Positions 50,953-59,734 of a stretch of DNA of 59,734 nucleotides are shown piece after piece (positions within the stretch are counted from its first letter, which is position 1; every line of letters begins with the position of its first letter). Made by a program: the position numbers and the translations under genes. The notes beneath the pieces are model-generated. The model did no database searches and was not told the DNA's origin. It was given only the letters and a program-made list of their open reading frames with translations. The stretch lies in assembly GCA_046758465.1 (NCBI GenBank), contig JBHIAG010000001.1:1-59734 (forward strand), written 5' to 3'. This DNA comes from JBHIAG01 sp046758465 (GTDB lineage: Bacteria; Acidobacteriota; Terriglobia; Acidiferrales; 2-02-FULL-67-57).

Positions 50953-51066
50953 ATGACACGCCGTCTATCCTCCGCATGGCTTTTGCTCCTGGCTTGGCCC
51001 ACCGTCCTGGCGTCAGTCCTTTTGGCCTTACCTCTTCAGGCTCCAACTCCCTTGGCTCGCCGCTAA
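50953..51066 (+). CDS. Small hydrophobic ORF, 37 aa
   Basis: A short ORF with a very good ribosome-binding sequence (GAGGGAGGCAGC) before its ATG. The product has a basic start (MTRRLS), one hydrophobic helix (AWLLLLAWPTVLASVLLALPL) and a short polar tail. It could be a signal-peptide-like leader or small membrane peptide, or the surviving start of a lost exported protein. It overlaps the start of the permease-integrase ORF in another frame. Whether it is translated is unknown. Confidence 0.4.
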   Translation: MTRRLSSAWLLLLAWPTVLASVLLALPLQAPTPLARR

Positions 51067-51554
51067 GCCCAACCGTGGAACTCAAATCTGTCCTGGGCCG
51101 CAAGGAAGTTTTGGCGCTGGCCTTCGGTGCCATCATCGGCTGGGGGTGGGTGGTCTTGTCGGGCGCGCTCATCGACCAAGCCGGAACCCTGGGCTCCGTA
51201 CTGGCCTTTCTGGTGGGCGCGCTCATGGTCGGCTTTGTTGGCCTCACCTATGCGGAACTGACCTCCGCTTTACCCCGCGCCGGTGGTGAGCTGACCTTCA
51301 CCTACCGGGCGCTGGGGCCGGGCTGGTCTTGGATCTGCGGCTGGTCTCTCCTCCTCGCCTATGTAGGGGTGTGTGCATTCGAAGCCGTGGCCATCGCGAC
51401 CGTTGTGAACTATCTCTTTCCCCACTTCAAGTTGGGTTATCTGTACTCGGTTGCCGGCTCCGAAGTGTACTGGTCCTGGATTCTGGTCGGGGTAGGCAGC
51501 GGAGCCTTCGTCGGGGTGGTCAACTGGCTGGGCATTAAAACCAGTGCCTTGGTA
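50976..51554 (+). pseudogene. Truncated APC-family amino acid permease
   Basis: The N-terminal part of a 300-codon open frame reads as an amino acid-polyamine-organocation permease: LALAFGAIIGWGWVVLSG is the GxIGxG helix-1 motif, and about five helices follow up to VNWLGIKTSALV. Full-length members have 12 helices and over 430 residues, so more than half is missing. The native start is probably the GTG at 51075 (VELKSVLGRKE). At about 51555 the frame passes without a stop into a tyrosine-recombinase C-terminus, so the ORF is a chimera and the transporter cannot work. Confidence 0.8.
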
Positions 51555-51878
51555 GGGGCGGGGATCGCGGAGGAGGTAGATGGCCGAATCGTACTACCCC
51601 AAGCGAGAGCCTATGGATGGCATATCCTGCGGCACTCGATGGGGTCGAACCTGACTGCCCGAACTGGCAACCTCAAACTCACCCAGATGCAGCTAGGCCA
51701 CGCCGACATCACCACGACTGGCAACATCTACACCCACAACCAGCGCCCGCTTGTGGATACAGCAGTTGATGCTCCAGACGCCGAGATGTTCGATGGCCGG
51801 AAGCGGGTGTTCGATCAGTGTTCGATACGGCCTGCACTAGGGCCTGCGGAAGTGGTCAAGGAGGCAAGTGGACAGTGA
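51555..51878 (+). pseudogene. C-terminal fragment of a tyrosine recombinase (integrase)
   Basis: The second half of the chimeric frame carries the catalytic C-terminus of a phage-type integrase. It has HILRHS (His216 to His220 counted from 50976), LGH (240-242), and the nucleophile Tyr252 in GNIYTHN. The N-terminal core-binding domain and the first catalytic Arg are missing, so it is inactive. It ends 64 bp before a tRNA 3'-half, the normal position of an integrase gene beside its att site. Confidence 0.82.
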
Positions 51879-51910
51879 ACCTCGAAGCTCATAAGCCCAA
51901 GAAAACTGAT

Positions 51911-51941
51911 GGGGTTGCCAGCCGTCTAAGCCAGCAACCCC
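51911..51941 (-). terminator. Hairpin downstream of the tRNA remnant
   Basis: GGGGTTGC (51911-51918) and GCAACCCC (51934-51941) form an 8-bp stem. On the reverse strand, directly after the tRNA CCA end, the hairpin is followed by ATCAGTTTTCTT. This looks like the original intrinsic terminator of the tRNA gene. Confidence 0.6.
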
Positions 51942-51942
51942 G

Positions 51943-51991
51943 TGGTTGCGGGGGTCGGATTTGAACCGACGACCTTTGGGTTATGAGGGCA
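51943..51991 (-). mobile_element. 3' half of initiator tRNA-fMet: att-site scar
   Basis: On the reverse strand the sequence reads from the anticodon loop CTCATAA (anticodon CAT at 51985-51983) through the variable region, a complete T arm (GTCGG TTCAAAT CCGAC) and the acceptor strand to CCA at 51945-51943. It corresponds to the 3' half of initiator tRNA-Met. Upstream of the loop the sequence does not pair and is not tRNA-like, so the 5' half is missing. Tyrosine recombinases commonly recombine in a tRNA anticodon loop and leave such halves. With the integrase fragment next to it, this is an attachment-site remnant, not a working tRNA. Confidence 0.83.
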
Positions 51992-52253
51992 TCTCCGACC
52001 ACAACCAGCACCAACAGCACACAGCTAACTACAACAAAAACCTAGCAATTGCAGATTCGCCTTTTGGCCTGACTTGTGGCCCGTTGGCGGGAGTTTGGGC
52101 ACAGTTTGGGCACAGTCGCCAGTCCACCGGGGAGGGGGCCTACAAATCTCTGAGGATTCCAGGCCGCATACCGCCGCCGCCTCATTTTTACGCCCGCGAA
52201 ATTAGATAGGGGGGGTTCAAAAACATTAAAAGTTGGATTTTTGAGGGACAAAC

Positions 52254-52330
52254 ATGAAGAGGAAGAAAATAGAGCCAATCCCCCCGCCTGAACACCTCTC
52301 AGAGCGGGCAAGACAACTTTGGCATGAAAA
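52254..52330 (+). pseudogene. Fragment of phage terminase small subunit (P27-like N-terminus)
   Basis: After a GAGGGA ribosome-binding sequence, the ATG opens a frame whose first 25 residues (KRKKIEPIPPPEHLSERAR followed by QLWHE) resemble the start of P27-type phage terminase small subunits. The similarity then stops, and the sequence continues in another frame as a resolvase fragment. The match is short, so the family call is tentative. Confidence 0.5.
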
Positions 52331-52686
52331 TAGTTCCCCGCCGGGCGCGCAGTCCGGAACGGCTGGCCCTTCTCCAGGTTGTGCTGGAGGCCTTGGACTT
52401 CACCACGACCACGGGAAAACTGCTCTTCCAGATCATCAGTGCCTTCGCCGAGTTCGAGCGTGACTGTATCCGAGAGCGAGTCCGAGCTGGGTTGAGGAAT
52501 GCCAAGGCGAAGGGCAAGCGGATAGGGCGGCCGCCGAGGTTGCTAGATTACTCCAAGATTATGCATCTCCGCCGTGACGGGCATTTTTGGCGCGAGGTCG
52601 GACAGAGGCTCGGTGTGGGTGCAACAACTGCTCGTCGTCGCCTCTTTGAGAGTAGAAAAAATCCTGCCGCGGCCTCAGGTAGCTAG
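52324..52686 (+). pseudogene. C-terminal fragment of a serine recombinase (resolvase)
   Basis: A 120-codon frame with the end of a resolvase catalytic domain (DFTTTTGKLLFQIISAFAEFERD, then IRERVRAGLRNAKAKGKRIG) and a helix-turn-helix DNA-binding domain. The first 70 or so residues, including the catalytic Ser, are absent. The fragment is fused directly to the terminase-like start. It belongs to the same decayed mobile-element patch as the integrase and tRNA half. Confidence 0.8.
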
Positions 52687-52807
52687 CTAGAGCCATGAAA
52701 GTAACAAGTGAAACCGAAACGGAATGGTTTTGACACAGCTTGACTTTGTCGGGCGACCCCGGGAGCTGCAAGTGTGCGAGTGCTACACAAATCCTCGTAC
52801 TCCGGTG

Positions 52808-54082
<1,275 letters not shown>

Positions 54083-54085
54083 CGC

Positions 54086-55306
54086 TTACTCCATCCGCAG
54101 CGCAACCACTGGGTCTAGTCGCGCCGCGCGGTTGGCCGGGTAGACACCGAAGAACAGCCCGACGCTGGTCGCCACCCCCAACCCCATCACCACCGACCAA
54201 CCCTTCACCGCTGCCGGCAGCGAGGTCAAGGCCGACACCCATTGCGCAATGCCCAGGCCCAGCAGGATGCCCAAGGCCCCACCGACAAAAGCGATGGTGC
54301 TGGCCTCAATGAGGAATTGCCACAGGATGTCGCGGCGCCGTGCCCCCAACGCCTTGCGAATACCGATCTCGTGCGTGCGCTCGGTCACGCTCACGAGCAT
54401 CATGTTCATGATCACGATCCCGCCGACCACCAAGGCGATGGAAGAGATCAGGATGATGGTCATGAAGAAGGCCGAACTGATGTCGCGCCAGAGAGCCAAG
54501 AATGACTGGTTGTTCTCCAGCGCAAAGTCGTCTTCTTGCTCGTAGGCCAGGTGGCGTCGGGCGCGCAGGACGAGCCGCGCCTGGTCCATCGCCGCGGCCA
54601 GCCGGGCTTCGCCGTTGGATTTGCCCCAGATCCGCACGCTCTGCCGGCTGCCGTAGCGCTTCATGTGAGTGGTAATGGGGATGAGCACAAAGTTGTCACG
54701 GCTCTGGCCCAGCGCAGAACCCCGCTTCTTGGCCACTCCGATAACCTCGAACACCGCCCCATCCACCCTAACCTGGCGACCGAGGGGGTCAAGCCCGAGG
54801 AGCAGATTCTCGTAGATGTCCCACCCGATGACGACCACGGGCACCGAGCGCTCCTCCTCGGCGGGGCTGAACTGGCGGCCGAACTCGATGTCCATGTCGT
54901 AAATCTTGGGCATGGTGTGGGTCCAGCCACGGACGCCGGTGTCGCGGATGGAATTATTCGCGTAGACCACCTCACCCCCCCGCCCTAGGGTGGCCCCCAC
55001 CCAGCGGCAGTCCGTGCAGGCCTCTGCGACGGCACGGTAGTCATCAAGAGTCAGGTCGCGGCGCTTCTGGGCCTCAAGCCAGGTGTCCATGTCGGTGATC
55101 ACAGCGGGGCTCTTGCCCACCAGAAACACGTCAGCCCCCAAGTTGAAGATGCGCTCGGCTACGTAGGCGTTCAGGCCATCAACGAACGACACCACCGCGA
55201 TCACCGCGGTCACACCGATGATCACACCCAGCAGCGTCAGCAGCGTGCGCAGCTTGTGTGCCCACAACGCCGCCAGCGAAAGTCGCACGGTTTCCCAGAA
55301 ATTCAT
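54086..55306 (-). CDS. MacB-type ABC transporter permease
   Basis: A 406-aa permease paralogous to the downstream gene: helix 1 in HKLRTLLTLLGVIIGVTAVIAVVSF, a MacB_PCD domain (LGRQVRVDGAVFEVIGV), and the FtsX signature VTERTHEIGIRKALGARRRDILWQFLIEAS. It ends YPANRAARLDPVVALRME. The ATG at 55306 matches the usual MacB permease start; 12 further in-frame codons upstream are rejected. It is probably the first gene of a two-permease operon whose ATPase and periplasmic adaptor are not in this window. Confidence 0.9.
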   Translation of the reverse strand: MNFWETVRLSLAALWAHKLRTLLTLLGVIIGVTAVIAVVSFVDGLNAYVAERIFNLGADVFLVGKSPAVITDMDTWLEAQKRRDLTLDDYRAVAEACTDCRWVGATLGRGGEVVYANNSIRDTGVRGWTHTMPKIYDMDIEFGRQFSPAEEERSVPVVVIGWDIYENLLLGLDPLGRQVRVDGAVFEVIGVAKKRGSALGQSRDNFVLIPITTHMKRYGSRQSVRIWGKSNGEARLAAAMDQARLVLRARRHLAYEQEDDFALENNQSFLALWRDISSAFFMTIILISSIALVVGGIVIMNMMLVSVTERTHEIGIRKALGARRRDILWQFLIEASTIAFVGGALGILLGLGIAQWVSALTSLPAAVKGWSVVMGLGVATSVGLFFGVYPANRAARLDPVVALRME

Positions 55307-55777
55307 GTGTCTGTGGCTACTCCCGCGGTGTCCCGGTTGCACCCAGCTGGTTTCATCAATCTACTATCTACTATTATTTATTATACCCCTTTCTAATTCC
55401 TTCTCAGAGCCAGGCAGACTGAGAGCAAGATTCTCCAACCACTTACCAATGACGAAGGAAGTTTATGTGCCTCGGATTTACCACAGCCATAGAAGCAGAA
55501 AGCAAAGCTCCCAACCCTAGCACACAGTGCCAAAACCATGTGGTTCTGGCAGCTCGTCCCAAAAGGGAAGGCTTTTGGCACAGCCGCACTGCACCGGCGC
55601 GACAGCCTTACCTTGAGTACTTTTCAGTTCCTGAGCATGGCCATCTATGGGCTCGGCTTGGTCGTACTCACCAGCTGCGAAGCTCACTCCTACTGGCCAC
55701 CCTTCAAAAAAATACTTTCCCTTTACGGCGCACGCCGGTAGCATTTGTGGGCGTATCTGCGACAGGAGGTTGCTTTC
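55307..55777. other. Gene-free stretch before the BNR gene
   Basis: No gene is convincing in these 471 bases; short ORFs on both strands look like chance readings of a palindromic region. The stretch holds the 55527-55581 inverted repeat. AGGAGGT at about 55764-55770 is the strong ribosome-binding site of the BNR gene. Confidence 0.55.
55527..55581. repeat. Nested inverted repeat
   Basis: GTGCCAAAA (55527-55535) and TTTTGGCAC (55573-55581) are perfect 9-bp arms. Inside lies a small hairpin TCCC-AAAA-GGGA. A 55-base folded element is therefore possible; it could be a dispersed repeat or a regulatory RNA structure. Confidence 0.5.
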
Positions 55778-58700
55778 ATGATTTGTAGGGATCGGGGTGT
55801 GAGTGGGGTGCTGATTCTTGCTGCGACGATGGCCGTGCTGCTGGCGGGCCTGCCTCTACAAGCGCAGCAATACAACCCGGAGCTGATTAAGGGGATGAAC
55901 TACCGGCTCATTGGCCCCTACCGCGGTGGCCGCTCGCTGACGGCGGTGGGCGTTCCCAGCGAACCGGGCACGTACTACTTCGGCGCCGTGGCCGGCGGCG
56001 TCTGGAAGACCAGCAACGGAGGGATGACCTGGGTGCCGCTATTCGATAACCAGCCGGTGTCGTCTATCGGCAGCATTGCCGTGGCCGATTCCGACCCGAA
56101 CATCATCTACGTCGGCACGGGTGAAGCCTGCATTCGCGGCAACATCTCGCACGGCGACGGTGTCTACAAGTCCACCGACGCCGGGAAAACCTGGACGAAG
56201 GTAGGCCTGCGCGACACGCGCCACATCGGTCGGGTGCTGATTCATCCGCGCGACCCGGATATCGTCTATGTGGCAGCGCTGGGTCACGTCTACGGAATCA
56301 ACAGCGAGCGCGGCGTCTTCCGCACGATGGATGGCGGCAAGACGTGGGAGAAAGTTCTCTACAAAGACGAGAAGGCCGGCGCCATCGACATCGCGATGGA
56401 TCCCTCGAATGCGCGCATTCTGTTTGCTGCCCTTTGGGAAGCGGGACGCACGCCGTGGAGCCTGACCAGCGGTGGCCCCGGGAGCGGGCTCTACAAATCC
56501 ACCGACGGCGGCACCACGTGGAAACATCTGACAGGCAACGGCCTACCGACGGGTGTTCTTGGCAAGATCGGCGTTAGCGTCTCCGGCGGCGACCCAAACC
56601 GTGTTTACGCCATCATCGAGGCTGAAGAGGAAGCCGGAGGGGTGTACCGCTCCGACGACGGCGGCGAGCACTGGATCCAGGTTTCCTCCGAGCACCGCCT
56701 GAGGATGAGGCCCTGGTATTACACGCACATCGTTGCGGATCCCAAGGACGCCGACAAGGTTTATGTGCTCTGCGTCTCGCTCTATCGCTCGACCGACGGC
56801 GGCCGCAGCTATGAGCCGCTGCAGCATGCGCACGGCGACCATCACGACTTGTGGATCGACCCGAACAATCCGAAGCGGATGATCAACGCCAATGATGGCG
56901 GCGGCAGCATTTCCGTCGATGGAGGACTCACCTGGAGCCGGCAGGACAACCAGCCTACGGCGCAGTTCTATCACGTTACCACCGACAATCGCTTCCCCTA
57001 CTATGTCTACGGCTCGCAGCAGGACAATAGCTCGGTCGGCATTGCCAGCCGCAGCGACAAGGGCGCCATCGGCCGGTCGGACTGGGACCCGGTGGGCGGC
57101 GGCGAGGCGGGTTACATCGCGCCGCATCCGACCGACCCTAACATCGTGTACGCCGGAGAATACTGGGGCATTCTCACGCGGTTTGACCGCCGCACCGGCC
57201 AGGCGCAGAACATCTCGGTCTGGCCCGACGACCCCGACGGGCACGCCGCCGCCGAGCTGAAATACCGCTTCAATTGGACCGAACCGATCTACATCTCCAA
57301 ACACGACCCCTCGGTGCTCTTCTATGCCGGCAACATCCTGTTCAAATCGACAACTGAGGGGATGAGTTGGACTCCTATCAGCCCCGACCTGACCCGCAAC
57401 GCCAAGAGCAAGCAGCAGCGATCTGGCGGGCCGATCACGGACGAGAACATCAGCGTCGAATACTACGACGTCATCTTCAGCTTAGCCGAATCGCCCCTCC
57501 AGAAAGACTTGCTCTGGGTGGGCACAGATGACGGCTTGGTGCACCTGACACGGGACGGCGGCAAAACCTGGATCAACATCACACCAGAGGAACTACCTGA
57601 GTGGAGCCTGGTCAGCATCATTGATGCTTCATCCCACGACCCCGCCACGGCCTACATCGCCGTGGACCGCCACGAACTGGACGACTTCCGACCTTACATC
57701 TACAAGACGCACGACTTCGGAAAAACGTGGACCAAAATCTCGAACGGAATCCCCGAAAACACCTTTGTTCGCGCGGTGCGCGAGGATCCCAAGCGCAACG
57801 GCTTGCTGTACGCGGGAACAGAAACGGGCATGTATGTCTCCTTCGATGACGGCGCACACTGGCAGTCGCTGCAGTTGAACCTCCCCACCACACCCATCCA
57901 CGATCTCGTTGTCAAGGACGACGACCTGGTCCTGGGCACGCACGGGCGCTCCTTCTGGATCCTGGACGATCTGTCGCCGCTCCGGCAGTTGAGCGAAGAA
58001 GTGGCCAAAGCCGACGTGCATCTTTTCACGCCGCGCCTCACGTACCGTGTGCGCGGCAGGCGGGCGCGTCGCGCGCAGTTTGCTGGCAAAAATCCCCCGG
58101 ACGGCGCCATCATCTACTACTACCTGAAAGAGGCGCAGAATAACGTAATCACGCTCGAAGTCCTGGACGCTCAAGGCAACGTTGTCCGGAAGTACACCAG
58201 CAAGAAGAAAGTTATCGAGGGGAAACCGCTGCCGGAATATCCGAGGGACGACACCGACCGGGATCGGCTGCCGTCGGAGGCGGGCATGCATCGCTTCGTC
58301 TGGAACCTGCGGCAGCAACTTCCCGAGCTAGTTCCCAGTGCCATCTATGATATGGGGCCGCCGAAGGGCCCGCTGGTTCTCCCGGGACACTACCAGGTGA
58401 AGCTTACCGTGGCGGGCAAGAGCTACAGGGCGCCGCTGGAGGTCAAGCTGGATCCGCGGGTGACGACCTCCCAGGCCGATCTGCAAAAACAATTCGAATT
58501 GATGCTGCAAATTCGCGACCTCCTCGGGCGGGTGCACGGCGCCGTGTTCGAGATTCGCAGCCTGCGCGAGCAACTCGAAGCCCTGCGCAAGCGGCTGGCG
58601 GAAGATCCGCGCGCCAAAGGCATCCTCGCAGCGACCGAGGACATCGACCGGAAGATGTCGGCGGTGGAAGCGGAGCTGATCGAAGTCAAGGCGAAAGCCT

Positions 58701-58969
58701 CGCAGGATATGTGCAACTATCCCACCAAGTTGAACAGCAAGCTTGCCTATCTTGAAAGGGTAGCGGACAGCGCCGATACCGCGCCGACGCAACAGTCCTA
58801 TGAGCTCACCGAGCAGATGCGCCGGCAGGCGAGTGCCCAGCTGGCCGCGTGGCAGGAAATCGTCGCCCGGGATGTGGCGAAGTTGAACGAAAGGATTCAC
58901 AAGGAAAACATCCCGGCGCTTGCACTCCCTGCCTCCAGCGGGAAGAGCGGCGCGGCCGGAACGCGCTGA
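55778..58969 (+). CDS. Secreted sortilin/BNR-repeat propeller protein, 1063 aa
   Basis: A large exported protein with a signal peptide (hydrophobic core ILAATMAVLLAGLPLQAQ, cleavage near residue 28) and many Asp-box repeats. Examples are SNGGMTWVPL, STDAGKTWTKV, TMDGGKTWEKV, STDGGTTWKHL, RDGGKTWINI and FDDGAHWQSL. These form sortilin-like beta propellers over about 740 residues. The rest has a beta-sandwich segment (VLPGHYQVKLTVAGKSY) and a coiled coil. AGGAGGT precedes the ATG at 55778 by about 8 bases. It is a full-length paralogue of 44882-47980, but its base composition is that of the host. Such proteins are probably surface adhesins or carbohydrate-active proteins; the true activity is unknown. 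Confidence 0.87.
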   Translation: MICRDRGVSGVLILAATMAVLLAGLPLQAQQYNPELIKGMNYRLIGPYRGGRSLTAVGVPSEPGTYYFGAVAGGVWKTSNGGMTWVPLFDNQPVSSIGSIAVADSDPNIIYVGTGEACIRGNISHGDGVYKSTDAGKTWTKVGLRDTRHIGRVLIHPRDPDIVYVAALGHVYGINSERGVFRTMDGGKTWEKVLYKDEKAGAIDIAMDPSNARILFAALWEAGRTPWSLTSGGPGSGLYKSTDGGTTWKHLTGNGLPTGVLGKIGVSVSGGDPNRVYAIIEAEEEAGGVYRSDDGGEHWIQVSSEHRLRMRPWYYTHIVADPKDADKVYVLCVSLYRSTDGGRSYEPLQHAHGDHHDLWIDPNNPKRMINANDGGGSISVDGGLTWSRQDNQPTAQFYHVTTDNRFPYYVYGSQQDNSSVGIASRSDKGAIGRSDWDPVGGGEAGYIAPHPTDPNIVYAGEYWGILTRFDRRTGQAQNISVWPDDPDGHAAAELKYRFNWTEPIYISKHDPSVLFYAGNILFKSTTEGMSWTPISPDLTRNAKSKQQRSGGPITDENISVEYYDVIFSLAESPLQKDLLWVGTDDGLVHLTRDGGKTWINITPEELPEWSLVSIIDASSHDPATAYIAVDRHELDDFRPYIYKTHDFGKTWTKISNGIPENTFVRAVREDPKRNGLLYAGTETGMYVSFDDGAHWQSLQLNLPTTPIHDLVVKDDDLVLGTHGRSFWILDDLSPLRQLSEEVAKADVHLFTPRLTYRVRGRRARRAQFAGKNPPDGAIIYYYLKEAQNNVITLEVLDAQGNVVRKYTSKKKVIEGKPLPEYPRDDTDRDRLPSEAGMHRFVWNLRQQLPELVPSAIYDMGPPKGPLVLPGHYQVKLTVAGKSYRAPLEVKLDPRVTTSQADLQKQFELMLQIRDLLGRVHGAVFEIRSLREQLEALRKRLAEDPRAKGILAATEDIDRKMSAVEAELIEVKAKASQDMCNYPTKLNSKLAYLERVADSADTAPTQQSYELTEQMRRQASAQLAAWQEIVARDVAKLNERIHKENIPALALPASSGKSGAAGTR

Positions 58970-59009
58970 TCTGGGCGAACGCCAAGATTTTGCCTTTTGA
59001 TTTTGAATT

Positions 59010-59734
59010 CTATGGGGAGAACTCAGCAATCCATCGAGGAAATCCTAAAGGGAAACGAACCAGCGGCTGCCAGCGGCCCGCCCCCCAACCGCCGCCTGAC
59101 CCCGACACGGGGATAATAAATTGCTCGCCACCCTCCGGGAGCGGAAGCAGCAGGAGGTGTTCGGGAGCCACCTGCCTGTATAGCGGAAGGACGCGGCGGC
59201 AATAGAGCCCCTCGCCCGTGGGACTGGCTACCACACGGTCCCCGATTCCCTCGAGCAGGCGCAAAGTGGATACACTGCCTTGCGGGCTCATTACCTCAAT
59301 GCGTGTGGTCACACGAGCAGACTTGGGCTCGCGCTTGAGTACTGTCCAGGCCAAGCGGCCATCCGGCAGGTAGAAAAGCGAGCGGATCTCGCGCGGCGGA
59401 GCACTGAGGGTTTCCGGCTCGCTTCCCCTCAGAGCCACCCGGCGCACGAGAGACGGGATCGGCCCCCAATTCGAGCGCCAGTAGTGCGCTGCCTCCGGTA
59501 CAAAGCGCAAATAGACAATCGCTTGGCCGTCAGGAGTCCACGTCGGCCGATCGGCGCGGGGTTCGCGCGTTACCTGTGTGATCTCTCCCCTCGCCAGCTC
59601 CAGCACAAAGACGTTGCTCTCGCTGCCGTCGCGGTCGGAGACGAAGGCGACGCGGGTGCCGTCGGGCGAGAACACCGGTTCGGTGTCGTAGTAGGGCCCG
59701 AAGGTGAGCTGCTCGGCGGTGCCCCCCTCCACCG
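59010..59734 (-). CDS. TolB-like WD40 beta-propeller protein, C-terminal part (cut by window edge)
   Basis: At least 240 residues are open to the right-hand end of the window, and the start lies outside. The visible part has TolB/PD40-type repeats: FSPDGTRVAFVSDRDGSESNVFVLEL, then WTPDGQAIVYLRF, then YLPDGRLAWTVL. These are beta-propeller blades found in TolB and in peptidase or amidohydrolase fusions. The C-terminus is Gly/Pro-rich. Its stop is 41 bp from the convergent BNR gene. Which TolB-like subfamily it belongs to cannot be decided from this part. Confidence 0.75.
   Translation of the reverse strand, partial: VEGGTAEQLTFGPYYDTEPVFSPDGTRVAFVSDRDGSESNVFVLELARGEITQVTREPRADRPTWTPDGQAIVYLRFVPEAAHYWRSNWGPIPSLVRRVALRGSEPETLSAPPREIRSLFYLPDGRLAWTVLKREPKSARVTTRIEVMSPQGSVSTLRLLEGIGDRVVASPTGEGLYCRRVLPLYRQVAPEHLLLLPLPEGGEQFIIPVSGSGGGWGAGRWQPLVRFPLGFPRWIAEFSP

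Noticed and set aside
51943..51991. Functional tRNA-Met gene
   Set aside because: Only the part from the anticodon loop to CCA is present; the D arm, the 5' anticodon stem and the 5' acceptor strand are missing.

Overview
The window looks like a high-GC bacterial chromosome fragment. An Acidobacteriota-like source is my best inference, not a demonstrated one. Supporting points are an FtsI with a C-terminal PASTA domain, several MacB/FtsX-type permeases without ATPases, two very long sortilin/BNR-repeat secreted proteins, PilZ and receiver-domain fusions, and a meso-DAP-type MurE. No rRNA, intact tRNA or CRISPR array is visible.

Region 1 (1-19.6 kb): two PilZ-like proteins and a DUF2007 protein precede a complete, tightly packed division and cell-wall (dcw) cluster: mraZ-rsmH-ftsL-ftsI-murE-murF-mraY-murD-ftsW-murG-murC-murB-ftsQ-ftsA-ftsZ. 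It starts at a near-consensus promoter covered by five 10-bp-phased MraZ boxes. Most junctions overlap or are a few bases long, so the products for lipid II synthesis (MurB-G, MraY), septal synthesis (FtsI/FtsW/FtsL/FtsQ) and the Z ring (FtsA/FtsZ) are probably co-expressed. The main break in the packing is a 264-bp ftsL-ftsI gap holding four consecutive GC-rich hairpins.

Region 2 (19.6-31.9 kb): a JAMM peptidase, a GT4 glycosyltransferase, glyA and rpiB (reverse strand), an orphan FtsX-like permease, then a signalling/motility block. That block holds a receiver-metallo-beta-lactamase fusion, a PilB/GspE ATPase fused to zinc ribbons and a receiver, a J-domain protein, a PAS histidine kinase and a single-domain response regulator. 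A ferredoxin-NADP reductase and an Lrp-type RAM-domain protein follow.

Region 3 (32-40.4 kb): SppA, NadD, a secreted endonuclease/exonuclease/phosphatase-fold protein, MscS, a truncated purB remnant and a tryptophanase. Two inverted copies of an interspersed element built on a 9-bp repeat bracket 32.1-38.1 kb.

Region 4 (40.6-52.7 kb) is accessory. Its most notable content is a two-gene reverse-strand unit: a SAM methyltransferase (CpaM-like) overlapping a membrane HgcA-like corrinoid protein fused to an HgcB-like ferredoxin, with key mercury-methylation residues changed. After it come a HugZ-like protein, a DUF4440 lipoprotein, RidA, a giant BNR protein, a secreted alpha/beta hydrolase and a creatininase. 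The RidA-to-hydrolase part is visibly AT-richer, and an exact 30-bp direct repeat brackets the 43.4-50.9 kb segment. Five copies of a TTGACTTGCCTG promoter-like motif are spread over the region. It ends in mobile-element debris: a permease fused to an integrase C-terminus, the 3' half of an initiator tRNA (att scar), and terminase and resolvase fragments.

Region 5 (52.8-59.7 kb): two coupled MacB-type permeases, a second giant BNR protein paralogous to the first, and the C-terminal part of a TolB-like propeller protein cut by the window edge.
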